A DNA stretch of 36,921 bases from Rubrivivax sp. (GTDB lineage: Bacteria > Pseudomonadota > Gammaproteobacteria > Burkholderiales > Burkholderiaceae_C): positions 1-36,921 of the forward strand of contig JADJYX010000003.1 of the NCBI GenBank assembly GCA_016719535.1, written 5' to 3'. Positions 27,725-35,317 of this stretch are shown here, one piece after another; position 1 is the stretch's first letter, and each line of letters starts with the position of its first letter. The notes under the pieces are model-generated. The model did not search any database. It was given only the letters and a program-made list of their open reading frames with translations, and was not told where the DNA came from. The translations under genes were made by a program, and so were the position numbers.

Positions 27725-28354
27725 ATGCTCTTCCACGTCGACGTCGACCACGCCTTGCGCCACGTGCCTGGCCTGCCGCAGGCTGTGGCTTCCCGCGTGC
27801 TAGATACCTACTTCCCGTTGACCCTGCATGGCGACATCGTGGCCAGCCTGGGCCTCGACCTCGACGAGCCGCGCGAAGTACGCGAGGCGATGCCTCTCAC
27901 GAACATCGACGGCAACGCGCAGCGTCGTCGTCGCGACCCGAGCTTTCGAGAGCGGGTGCTGCGCGCGTACGAGTACCGGTGCTGTGTCTGCGGGTTTGAC
28001 CTCCGCATCGGGCTGACATCCGCCGGGCTGGAGGCAGCGCACATCCAGTGGCATCACGTCGGCGGGCCGGACATCGAGCCCAACGGCCTGTCCTTGTGCT
28101 CGCTTCACCACAAGCTCTTCGACCTGGGCGTGTTCACCGTCGAACCCTCCGAGCACCGCGTTGTGTTCAGCCAGCATGCGATCAGCGGTGGCCGGGGCAT
28201 GGCGGGCGAGCTGCAGTTCCACGGGCGTGCGATCCACCCGCCGCAGCACACCGATCTGTTGCCCGCGCCCGATTTCCTGGCCTGGAACGTGAAGAACGTG
28301 TTCAAGGCGCCGGCGCGCCAGGCCTCTACTGCTACACCCCGCGCAATACGCTGA
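27725..28354 (+). CDS. HNH endonuclease of the phosphorothioate-dependent type, lacking its N-terminal reader domain
   Basis: 209 residues from the ATG at 27,725. The HNH core is at about residues 75-140: AYEYRCCVCGFDLR (CxxC), EAAHIQWHHVGGPD, and NGLSLCSLHHKLFDLGVF. This wording is typical of ScoMcrA-like enzymes annotated as phosphorothioated-DNA-binding restriction endonucleases, and HVPGLPQAVASRVLDTYFPLTLHGDI matches the linker ahead of the HNH. The ~150-residue sulfur-binding domain expected upstream is missing; the DNA there belongs to a minus-strand gene fragment. Likely a 5'-truncated type IV restriction gene. It converges on and overlaps the helicase gene by 23 bases. Confidence 0.7.
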   Translation: MLFHVDVDHALRHVPGLPQAVASRVLDTYFPLTLHGDIVASLGLDLDEPREVREAMPLTNIDGNAQRRRRDPSFRERVLRAYEYRCCVCGFDLRIGLTSAGLEAAHIQWHHVGGPDIEPNGLSLCSLHHKLFDLGVFTVEPSEHRVVFSQHAISGGRGMAGELQFHGRAIHPPQHTDLLPAPDFLAWNVKNVFKAPARQASTATPRAIR

Positions 28355-31300
28355 ACTCGCGGAACAGCCGCACGGGCAACGGTGTTTCGAGCTTCCACAC
28401 GATGCTCATCGGACGATCACCATCCGCAGACTCCAACGCCACACGCCCGCAGGCGCGATAGGAATCGCCCTTGCGCGGGCGCACGAAGAGCTGGAACTGC
28501 CAGCCGTTCGTGGAGCTCTCCAGATAGCGGCGCCCGCCGGGCGTGTCCGGACCCGCGCTGTTCTGCGTTTGCCAATGAAAGCGCTCGGCGCTGATCGCGT
28601 AGTCGTGGTACGAGATGCGGTCGTGATAGCCCTCGCTCTTGTCGAGCGTGACGAACAGCAGTTCGGTCTTGCGGCTGGTGAGCGGCAGCACACCGGCCTG
28701 GAAGGGGGCGCGGCGCGCCGCAGTCAGCCAACCCACGGCCGTGAGCACCTCGCGTGCGCCATAGCCGGCGTGCAGGCACAGCGGCGTCTCTTCCAGGCCG
28801 GGGACGGGCTTTGCACCGAGCGTGTTGCGCGCTTGCAGCAGGGCTGAAAGCTCGATCAGCTCTGCGGCGATGGCCGGATGGCGCTGCATGCGCTCGATGA
28901 AGGCCTCGGGGCCCGCGGCCTGCTCGTGCCGGCCATCGATCTGGTAGGCCAACATCTGCACGCCCACCGCATCCTTCGTATCGAGCGAAGGCGGGCGGAC
29001 TTGCCCTGCGCCGACGGCAGCCATCACGTCGAGCCGCTGCGAGTCGTCCACATGCAGCAGGTCACCGAAGCGGCGGCTGAAGTAGTCCTCTTCGGGGCCG
29101 GGCTCAGCGACGATCAGGCCGGCGTCGCGCTTCAGCGCCGTCCAGCCGCTGCGCCCCTGACCCGTGCCTGCGCGGTAAACGTCGTCGAGCTCCAGCGCTT
29201 GGTCGTGCAGGAAGTCAGCCAACCGCACCGCGGCACGGCCGCGCAGGGCTGCATACGTCTGCAGCTCCGTCTTCAGGCGGCGCCAGTTTTGCGTCGTCAA
29301 CGCGCGAAGGCCCTGCAACACCTGCTCTCGCGTCTGGCGCTGAAGGTGGATGTGGCAGCCGGGCGGGAGGCTGCCGAAACCGTTCTCGACGCCGTCCACC
29401 AGTTCGCGCCGCGACAAGCCGGTCAGACTTGACAGCAGACGGTCGAACCGGAAATCGGTGCGGTGCTGGCCGACGAAGTCGAGCACCAGGCAGCTCTCCT
29501 TGCCCGGCGCCAGGCGCAGGCCGCGGCCGATCTGCTGCTGAAACAGCACCGGGCTCTGCGTGGGCCGCAGCAGCAACAGCGTGTCGACCATCGGCAGGTC
29601 GATGCCTTCGTTGTAGAGATCGACCGTCACCAACGCACACAGCTCACCGCTGAGCAAGCGCTGTGGGGCCTGGCGGCGGTCCTCGGGGTTCGTCGTGCCC
29701 ACCACACAGGCGGCCGGCAGGCCGGCACGGTTGAGCCAGTCGGTCATGAACTCGGCATGAGCGACGGACACGCAGAACACGAGGGCGCGGGAGCGTGATG
29801 CATCGGACGCCAGGCGCCGCCATTCATTCACCACCAGCCGGGCGCGCACATCATTGCCTGTGACCAGGTTGTCGACCGCCTCGCGCTCGCCAGGCCTGTC
29901 CCACGGCACCGACGAAAAGTCGGTGGCATCGTCGCAGGCGTAGTACTCGAACGGCGCCAGCAGCTGCAGGTCCAGCGCGTGCCATAGGCGCAACTCGACG
30001 GCCGGGCTGCCGTCAGGCCTGGCATCGAAGTAGGGCGTGATCGGCTGCCCGTCGCTGCGCTCCGGCGTGGCAGTCAGGCCCAGCAAGACCCTCGGGCGAA
30101 CGGAATTGACGAAGGCATCGAAGCGGTCAGCGGCCAGCCGGTGGCATTCATCCACGACGACGGTATGCCAATGCGCGGCACCGACGGTCGCCACCAAGTC
30201 GCGGCTGGTCAAACTGTCGATGGTGGCGAAGAGGTGGTCCCGGCGCTCGGGCTCGTGGCCACCGGTCAGCAGGTCGCCGAACTCGGGGTCGCGCAGCACC
30301 TCGCGGTAGGTGCGCAGGGCCTGGCGCAGGATCTCCTCGCGATGCGCCACAAAGAGAAGACGAGGTTGCCCGCCTTCGCTACGGCACGTGTTCCGATAGT
30401 CGAATGCCGCCACCACCGTCTTGCCGGTGCCAGTGGCCGCCACGACGAGGTTTCGGTGCCGACCGTGAGCGCGCTCTGCCGCTAACTGCTCGAGCATGTC
30501 CTGCTGGTAGGTCTTGGGCTGGAGGTCGAAGAAGCTGATCGCGCCGGTGGGCTCACCGCCGAAGGATTCGCGGCCGAGCGCGACCGCCAGCGCCTGGCGA
30601 TGCTCGACGTTGTCCGGGTCGTAGCGTTGGAACTCGCTGTCCGCCCAAAGCGTCTCGAAGTGAGCGATGGCACGGGCAAACAGCGCCTCCTGTGCACGCT
30701 GGGTCAGCTTGACGGTCCACTCCAGCCCGCCTGTCAGCGCTGCTCCCGAAAGGTTGGCGCTGCCCACGTAGGCCGAGCCGAAACCCGTCCTGCGCTGGAA
30801 CAGCCAGGCCTTCGCGTGCAAGCGTGTGCGGCGGCCGTCGAGGGAGACGCGGACCTCGCACCCCGGCAGGCGCGCCAGCTCATCGAGCGCGCGCGCCTCG
30901 GTGGCGCCGGTGTACGTGGTCGTGAGAATGCGCAGCCGGGTGGCGCTCTGGCCCTGCGCGCCTGTCGCCGTAATCTGCTGCAGCACGTCCTGCAGCTTGC
31001 GGACCCCGGACACGGTGATGAAGCTGACCAGGATGTCGACTTGATCGGCAGATGCCAGCTCGCGCCGGATCTCTTGAAGCAAAGACGGCGAGCCCTTGCC
31101 GGCCGTAAACAGCCAGGGGGCCGCGAGACCGATCTCGGGCGATACCTGGAACTGCCGATCGCGCTGCACGGCGCGCAGAACGCGCAGAGGCTGCGCTACC
31201 AGGTCGATGACTTCGGCGGCGCCGCTTGTCGCGCCCGCGCCTTCTGCCGCGGCGAGTCGGTGCCGAAGCATCACCAGCAGCTCGTTGACCAGCTCGAGTT

Positions 31301-31499
31301 GTCGCCTGGGTTTGTCGGTGTCGTCGCCGGCAACGTCATCCAGGATCGCGCCGAGCTGGCGCGTGATGACATCGACCAGCAGCTCGGGCGCCCCGCCCTT
31401 GAGCGACAGCAGCTCTGCGCTACCAGGGTCGAGGGCAGCGAGCGATCGAGCCAGGCCCTCGGTAAGCAGCAGATCGTAGAGACCGTCCGGCAGCGCCAT
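28332..31499 (-). CDS. PLD-like nuclease - DEAD/DEAH helicase - DUF3427 protein
   Basis: 1,055 residues, intact. Residues ~130-300 form a phospholipase D-like domain with an HxK motif (RLHAKAWLF at ~228, GSANLSGAAL). Residues ~325-720 are a superfamily 2 helicase: AATGTGKTVVAAF (Walker A ~355), VVVDECHR (DECH box ~450), GLTATPERSD, and late motifs with NEGIDLP and QQIGRGLR. The C-terminal third matches DUF3427. Such proteins recur in defence islands and probably process invading or damaged DNA. It starts 14 bases after the Mrr-type gene, so the two form an operon. I chose ATG 31,499; earlier in-frame codons lie in the upstream gene. Confidence 0.85.
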   Translation of the reverse strand: MALPDGLYDLLLTEGLARSLAALDPGSAELLSLKGGAPELLVDVITRQLGAILDDVAGDDTDKPRRQLELVNELLVMLRHRLAAAEGAGATSGAAEVIDLVAQPLRVLRAVQRDRQFQVSPEIGLAAPWLFTAGKGSPSLLQEIRRELASADQVDILVSFITVSGVRKLQDVLQQITATGAQGQSATRLRILTTTYTGATEARALDELARLPGCEVRVSLDGRRTRLHAKAWLFQRRTGFGSAYVGSANLSGAALTGGLEWTVKLTQRAQEALFARAIAHFETLWADSEFQRYDPDNVEHRQALAVALGRESFGGEPTGAISFFDLQPKTYQQDMLEQLAAERAHGRHRNLVVAATGTGKTVVAAFDYRNTCRSEGGQPRLLFVAHREEILRQALRTYREVLRDPEFGDLLTGGHEPERRDHLFATIDSLTSRDLVATVGAAHWHTVVVDECHRLAADRFDAFVNSVRPRVLLGLTATPERSDGQPITPYFDARPDGSPAVELRLWHALDLQLLAPFEYYACDDATDFSSVPWDRPGEREAVDNLVTGNDVRARLVVNEWRRLASDASRSRALVFCVSVAHAEFMTDWLNRAGLPAACVVGTTNPEDRRQAPQRLLSGELCALVTVDLYNEGIDLPMVDTLLLLRPTQSPVLFQQQIGRGLRLAPGKESCLVLDFVGQHRTDFRFDRLLSSLTGLSRRELVDGVENGFGSLPPGCHIHLQRQTREQVLQGLRALTTQNWRRLKTELQTYAALRGRAAVRLADFLHDQALELDDVYRAGTGQGRSGWTALKRDAGLIVAEPGPEEDYFSRRFGDLLHVDDSQRLDVMAAVGAGQVRPPSLDTKDAVGVQMLAYQIDGRHEQAAGPEAFIERMQRHPAIAAELIELSALLQARNTLGAKPVPGLEETPLCLHAGYGAREVLTAVGWLTAARRAPFQAGVLPLTSRKTELLFVTLDKSEGYHDRISYHDYAISAERFHWQTQNSAGPDTPGGRRYLESSTNGWQFQLFVRPRKGDSYRACGRVALESADGDRPMSIVWKLETPLPVRLFREFSVLRGV

Positions 31500-31513
31500 G
31501 GATTGGCCGCGCT

Positions 31514-32392
31514 TCAACCGAGCGGCCGCGTACCGCGGCAGGCCGGGTAGCCGGTGCATCCCCAGAACTCGCCGCCCGCATTGGCGCCGCGCTTCGCAGT
31601 GCGGCGCACCATCGGCTTGGTGCACAACGGGCAGGCTGTCGCTTGCCCCTTGTCGGCAGTAGGTCTGGTTGTCTTGGCGGCGTCAGCCTGAACCGCGGGA
31701 TGACCTGCGCCCGCCCTCGCCTGCCGAATGAGACCGAGCAGTTTTGGCCCGTCCACCAGCGTCACATTGCGCCCACTGGCGAAGCTGATGGCCTCGTCGG
31801 TGAACCGCCCCGAGGTCACCACGAAACCGCCCGTGGCGCCGCGCGCAGCCATGACGCCGTAGAGCTCGCGCACGACGTCGACGCCGACCTTCAGCGCACG
31901 CCATTGCTTGCACTGCACGAGAAGCTTCTCGCCACCGCTCTTGCCTGGCCGGGACAGCACGAGGTCCACACCACCATCGGCGCCGCCACCACCCGTCTCC
32001 ACGACGTGGTAGCCCTGGAGTCGAAAGCCCTCGCCCACGAGCATTTCGAATTCTCGCCAGCTGATGCCATCAAGAACGTCGCTCGCCTGGCTCTGCGCAA
32101 CGTCGGCGACGAGACTCTCACGCACCTTGCGCCGCCAAGCCGACATCCCGGCTGCAGCCAGGCAAATGATGGGCAGGATGTACTGGCCGGCGCTGGCCAG
32201 GCCCTTCCACAGCCCCTGCGTGACCATGGCGCTCACCTGCCCGGATTGGGCGGGGGCAGCCAGTGGTTGTGCGGCGATTTGATGGAGCAGCAGGTAGCTC
32301 AACAGCGCGAGCGCCACGCCGGCCCACCACGGCAGCATCGCGACCAGTTCGATCAAGTCCTCGGCAGGACTGGTCTTCTTGCGTCTTGCCAT
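31514..32392 (-). CDS. Membrane-anchored Mrr-type restriction endonuclease with zinc-ribbon
   Basis: 292 residues; ATG at 32,392 follows GGGAG by about 9 bases. Two hydrophobic helices (about residues 15-38 and 65-85) anchor it. Residues ~110-225 form the Mrr_cat domain: SWREFEMLVGEGFRLQGYHV, GADGGVDLVL, LLVQCKQW (QxK active-site variant) and GGFVVTSGRFTDEAI. The end is a topoisomerase-type C4 zinc ribbon (CPLCTKPM, FWGCTGYPAC). Nuclease with DNA-binding tail tethered to the inner membrane; likely acts with the helicase encoded next. Confidence 0.85.
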   Translation of the reverse strand: MARRKKTSPAEDLIELVAMLPWWAGVALALLSYLLLHQIAAQPLAAPAQSGQVSAMVTQGLWKGLASAGQYILPIICLAAAGMSAWRRKVRESLVADVAQSQASDVLDGISWREFEMLVGEGFRLQGYHVVETGGGGADGGVDLVLSRPGKSGGEKLLVQCKQWRALKVGVDVVRELYGVMAARGATGGFVVTSGRFTDEAISFASGRNVTLVDGPKLLGLIRQARAGAGHPAVQADAAKTTRPTADKGQATACPLCTKPMVRRTAKRGANAGGEFWGCTGYPACRGTRPLG

Positions 32393-32671
32393 TGCGGCGT
32401 CACTCCCTTGGGTCGATCTTGTACCAGGCTGCGTGGCAGCCAATTGCTGGCGGCCAGCCTATCCTGCAATCATCCAAGAATCATCTATGCAGTCAGTCAC
32501 GTCATACACCGTGGCTGCTGGGCGCTTGTTTTTGATGCCAACGCGCCGGACCGGCAAGCTGTGGGTGACGGTTATCCGACGCACAGGCGACGCGTAAGCG
32601 ACGCATAACCGAACCGTATCCGCACAGAATGCGGACCGTATCCGACGCAAGGGTGGCACGACCGCAGCGAG

Positions 32672-32688
32672 GGTCGGACGGTCCGACC
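32672..32688. promoter_or_regulatory. 17-bp palindrome, operator candidate
   Basis: GGTCGGAC-G-GTCCGACC is a perfect 8-bp dyad about 115 bases upstream of the NYN gene. Shape and position suit a dimeric repressor. Confidence 0.4.
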
Positions 32689-32748
32689 ACACACGGCAGG
32701 TTCGACCCCTTCCAGCCCGGTTCATCTGCTCTCACCAGAGCGACCGGT

Positions 32749-32778
32749 TTGACGATGAGCACCCGCCCGACGTAACGT
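32749..32778 (+). promoter_or_regulatory. Possible promoter of the NYN gene
   Basis: TTGACG (32,749-32,754), 18-base spacer, TAACGT (32,773-32,778), followed by GGGGAGGAA and the ATG at 32,803. A fair -35 and a weak -10. Confidence 0.3.
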
Positions 32779-32802
32779 GAGGCAGGGGAGGAAACGCACA
32801 AC

Positions 32803-33513
32803 ATGGCTGCTGCTGAAACCGCACGTCTGGCGGTGTTGATCGACGCCGACAACGCCACCGCATCGGTCGTCAAGGAGTTGTTGGAGGAGGTCGCCAAGTA
32901 CGGTACCGCGACCGTCAAGCGAGCCTACGGCGACTGGACCACGCAGAACCTGGTGGGCTGGAAGGAGCATCTGCATCGCCATGCGATCCAGCCGATGCAG
33001 CAGTTCGCCTACACCAAGGGCAAGAACTCGACCGACTCGGCCTTCATCATCGACGCCATGGACCTGCTGTACGCCGGCAACGTCGACGGCTTCTGCCTGG
33101 TATCGAGCGACAGTGACTTCACGCGCCTGGCCACCCGCATGCGCGAGGCAGGCAAGGTCGTATACGGCCTGGGCGAACGCAAGACGCCAGAGCCCTTCAT
33201 CGCCGCTTGCGACAAGTTCATCTTCTTCGAGGTGCTGCAAAGGCCCACGGACGCTGCGCCGCCGGTGCAGGTGGCGGGGATGCCGGATTTGAAGGACTTG
33301 GTGACGCACGCAATCAAGGAGACCTCACGCGACAGTGGTTGGGCGTCGCTGTCTGCGGTCGGCTCTTTCATCAACAAGAACAACACGTCCTTCGATCCGC
33401 GGAATTACGGCTTCACCAAGCTGAGCGAACTGGTGCGCAAACAGGTCTATCTAGAGGTCAAGGAGACGACGGACGCGTCCGGGTTCGTGCACCTGTCTGT
33501 GAGGTCGCGCTGA
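32803..33513 (+). CDS. NYN (PIN-like) domain protein with C-terminal OST-HTH/LOTUS domain
   Basis: 236 residues, GGAGGAA 9 bases before ATG. The NYN nuclease domain (about residues 8-145) has the acidic residues of the metal site: VLIDADNA, DSAFIIDAMDLLY and LVSSDSDFTRLA. The C-terminal ~75 residues form a LOTUS/OST-HTH RNA-binding domain (LVTHAIKETSRDSGWASLSAV, FDPRNYGFTKLSELV). LabA-like proteins of this kind are predicted ribonucleases. Its place between defence and mobilisation genes suggests an RNA-targeting defence or regulatory role, which is unproven. Confidence 0.88.
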   Translation: MAAAETARLAVLIDADNATASVVKELLEEVAKYGTATVKRAYGDWTTQNLVGWKEHLHRHAIQPMQQFAYTKGKNSTDSAFIIDAMDLLYAGNVDGFCLVSSDSDFTRLATRMREAGKVVYGLGERKTPEPFIAACDKFIFFEVLQRPTDAAPPVQVAGMPDLKDLVTHAIKETSRDSGWASLSAVGSFINKNNTSFDPRNYGFTKLSELVRKQVYLEVKETTDASGFVHLSVRSR

Positions 33514-33568
33514 GCCGCACGCCTCATTGGCACAGAAGCTCACCTGTTTGGTCTGCTGGCTGCGTCCG

Positions 33569-33712
33569 GTCAAGGGCGGGCAGCGCCCGGCGCAGCGAAC
33601 CCTTGACGGGGCTTGGCCAGCCCGCACGCTGGCTGGGGGCTGGCGTCACCGGGTGAGGCCAGCCCCCGAGCCCGTCCGGCGGCAAGGACTGCCCCGCCCC
33701 TCGGGGGCGGGG
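33569..33712. terminator. Cluster of GC-rich hairpins between NYN and relaxase genes
   Basis: Three clear inverted repeats in 150 bases: GTCAAGGG / CCCTTGAC (33,569-33,576, 33,600-33,607); GGGGGCTGGC / GCCAGCCCCC with a 13-base loop (33,635-33,644, 33,658-33,667); CCCCGCCCC-TCG-GGGGCGGGG (33,692-33,712). They sit between two convergent genes, so bidirectional termination is the simplest role; part could be an oriT, as it lies beside the relaxase gene. Confidence 0.5.
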
Positions 33713-33724
33713 TGAGGGGTGGGG

Positions 33725-34726
33725 TCAACGCTCGAGCTCCGGGCCAGGTCTCTCGATCGCCTTGCGGGACTGTTGCTGCGGGCCGGGATGATGCCGGGGT
33801 ACCACTGCAGCCTCCCTTTGCCGCTGACGCACCACTTCCTGGAGGAAGGGCGCGGCTTTCACGAAACGGGCGACGCGCTCAGCGAGCTTGCGATCGTCGG
33901 GGCTTTCAGAGGCCACGAGCGCTTTGATGATGTAGGCCCATGCCTTCATGGCTTCGGCCCGGCTGTCCCAGTGGCGCTGGCCAGTCTTCGCCGCGGTGCC
34001 GGTCTGGCGCATGCGACCTTCCTGCTTGGCCTTCACGCGCCACAGCGGATCGAAGTTGCGGCTCTCGCCGCGTGTGGCCTGGCGCGTTGCCTCGGCCTCG
34101 ATGCCCCAGCCTCGCAACTTCTCGGCAAAGGTCTCGCGCCAACGGTGAAGGTCGGTCTTGCGCGGGTTCAGGCGTTTGCCCGTCTTCGACTCCGCCCGAA
34201 CGCTCAAGTGCACATGCGGGTTGGCCTGGTGCTCGTGCAGGACCATCACGTAGCGATGCCCCGGCAACTCGGCCTGTGCGAACTCACGCGCCGCCTTCTG
34301 CACCATCCGCGCATCGGTACCGTGCGGCATCGACAGCATGATGTTGAAGGCCTCGCGCCGATGGCCGACTTCGTCGATGAGTGATCCGCCATAGCGCCAC
34401 TGCTCGGCCAGGCCGTGCACCGCTTCCTTGCCTTCGCGCACAACGCCTCGGTCGTCTTCGATCTCGAGCCGGCCGTTCTTGCTGATGTAGCGGAAGTGCG
34501 CGGCGATGGCCGCCATGCCCCGCCCACCACCCGTGACCTTGACCATCACCTGGGGCGCCCGCCCCGTGACCGTGGCCTCGATGCGCCGGCGGATCACCGC
34601 GGCCTTGCGCCGGGTCATCGTGTCCAGGCGCGGTGTCTGTGCAGGCTTGACGATTCGGTTGGTTGGATAGAAGAGCCGCTCGCCCCATTGCACAAGCACG
34701 CCGTCGACGGTCGCACCCGAACTCAT
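33725..34726 (-). CDS. Relaxase/mobilisation nuclease (MobA/VirD2-type)
   Basis: 333 residues; ATG 34,726 with AGAGGA 5 bases upstream, overlapping the MobC-like stop (TGATG). Motif I tyrosine is in AAHFRYISKNGRLEIEDD; motif III histidines are in VLHEHQANPHVHLSVRAE. The C-terminal ~100 residues are basic and rich in Gln. Relaxases nick oriT and pilot the strand in conjugation. No type IV secretion genes are in view, so this may be a mobilisable rather than self-transmissible element, or the rest lies outside the window. Confidence 0.85.
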   Translation of the reverse strand: MSSGATVDGVLVQWGERLFYPTNRIVKPAQTPRLDTMTRRKAAVIRRRIEATVTGRAPQVMVKVTGGGRGMAAIAAHFRYISKNGRLEIEDDRGVVREGKEAVHGLAEQWRYGGSLIDEVGHRREAFNIMLSMPHGTDARMVQKAAREFAQAELPGHRYVMVLHEHQANPHVHLSVRAESKTGKRLNPRKTDLHRWRETFAEKLRGWGIEAEATRQATRGESRNFDPLWRVKAKQEGRMRQTGTAAKTGQRHWDSRAEAMKAWAYIIKALVASESPDDRKLAERVARFVKAAPFLQEVVRQRQREAAVVPRHHPGPQQQSRKAIERPGPELER

Positions 34727-35256
34727 CACCGTCCTCTCGTCGCCCGGAGCGCGGCCACCAGCGCCGCGGCGGATGCAAGGTGCACACGAACATCGCCGGC
34801 GAGCGACCGAATGTTGGCGCGGCAGGGCTCAAGCTCGCTCCTGGGCGTGCGGCCTAACAGGCGCATGAAGGCATTGAGGTCCGCACTGAGGACGGCGAGC
34901 CGGTCAGTCGACGCCATCAGTGCAGCAACGGCCCGTGTGTGGTCTGGCGCCCGCGGCTGGGCCGGCGTGCCATCGATGAGTCGTGCGACGTACATGCCCT
35001 GCGAGAGGTCAGCCACGCGAGCGCGGCTGGCAAGCAAGACCGCGTGGGCGGGGGGCAGTCGCAGGGTGACCTTGACGACCTGGGTACCGCTCGCGCTGTC
35101 GATCGGCCCGCTGCCACCCTCATCGTGCGGTGCGGCGTCGAGCATCGCCGTCACTGCACGCCGTACGAATGCGGCCGCGGTCATCTGGCGCTTCGCGGCC
35201 TGCGCCTGCAACTGCGGCCGTATGCCCCGCAGATCGATGGTGACTCGGTCACGCAT
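34726..35256 (-). CDS. MobC-like mobilisation accessory protein
   Basis: 176 residues. The N-terminus (RVTIDLRGIRPQLQAQAAKR, MTAAAFVRRAVTAML) is a ribbon-helix-helix-like DNA-binding segment and a second similar unit follows (VVKVTLRLPPAHAVLLASRAR). The C-terminal half (LNAFMRLLGR, VRVHLASAAALVAAL) matches relaxosome MobC-type proteins. Translational coupling to the relaxase supports a role in oriT recognition. The chosen ATG is 35,256; a longer start is possible. Confidence 0.7.
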   Translation of the reverse strand: MRDRVTIDLRGIRPQLQAQAAKRQMTAAAFVRRAVTAMLDAAPHDEGGSGPIDSASGTQVVKVTLRLPPAHAVLLASRARVADLSQGMYVARLIDGTPAQPRAPDHTRAVAALMASTDRLAVLSADLNAFMRLLGRTPRSELEPCRANIRSLAGDVRVHLASAAALVAALRATRGR

Positions 35257-35317
35257 GGCAGCTGCTCTTGACGTTGCATCGGTGGGCTTCCCCGCGCGCA
35301 TTCAACCGCCCCTGCGC

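Larger units (their letters stand above)
32393..32802. repeat. Repeat- and palindrome-rich intergenic region
   Basis: 410 bases with no gene. Between 32,570 and 32,688 lie stacked elements: GGTTAT (32,570) facing ATAACC (32,605-32,610); TATCCGACGCA twice (32,573-32,583, 32,639-32,649); ACCGTATCCG on both sides of a hairpin TCCGCA-CAGAA-TGCGGA (32,619-32,635); several CGACGC copies. A separate operator-like palindrome follows at 32,672-32,688. Probably controls the divergent Mrr and NYN genes. Confidence 0.5.

Noticed and set aside
32690..32725. tRNA-like T-loop (GGTTCGACCCC) suggesting a tRNA end or att site
   Set aside because: The flanking bases do not form the T stem, and no acceptor, anticodon or D arm can be folded upstream.
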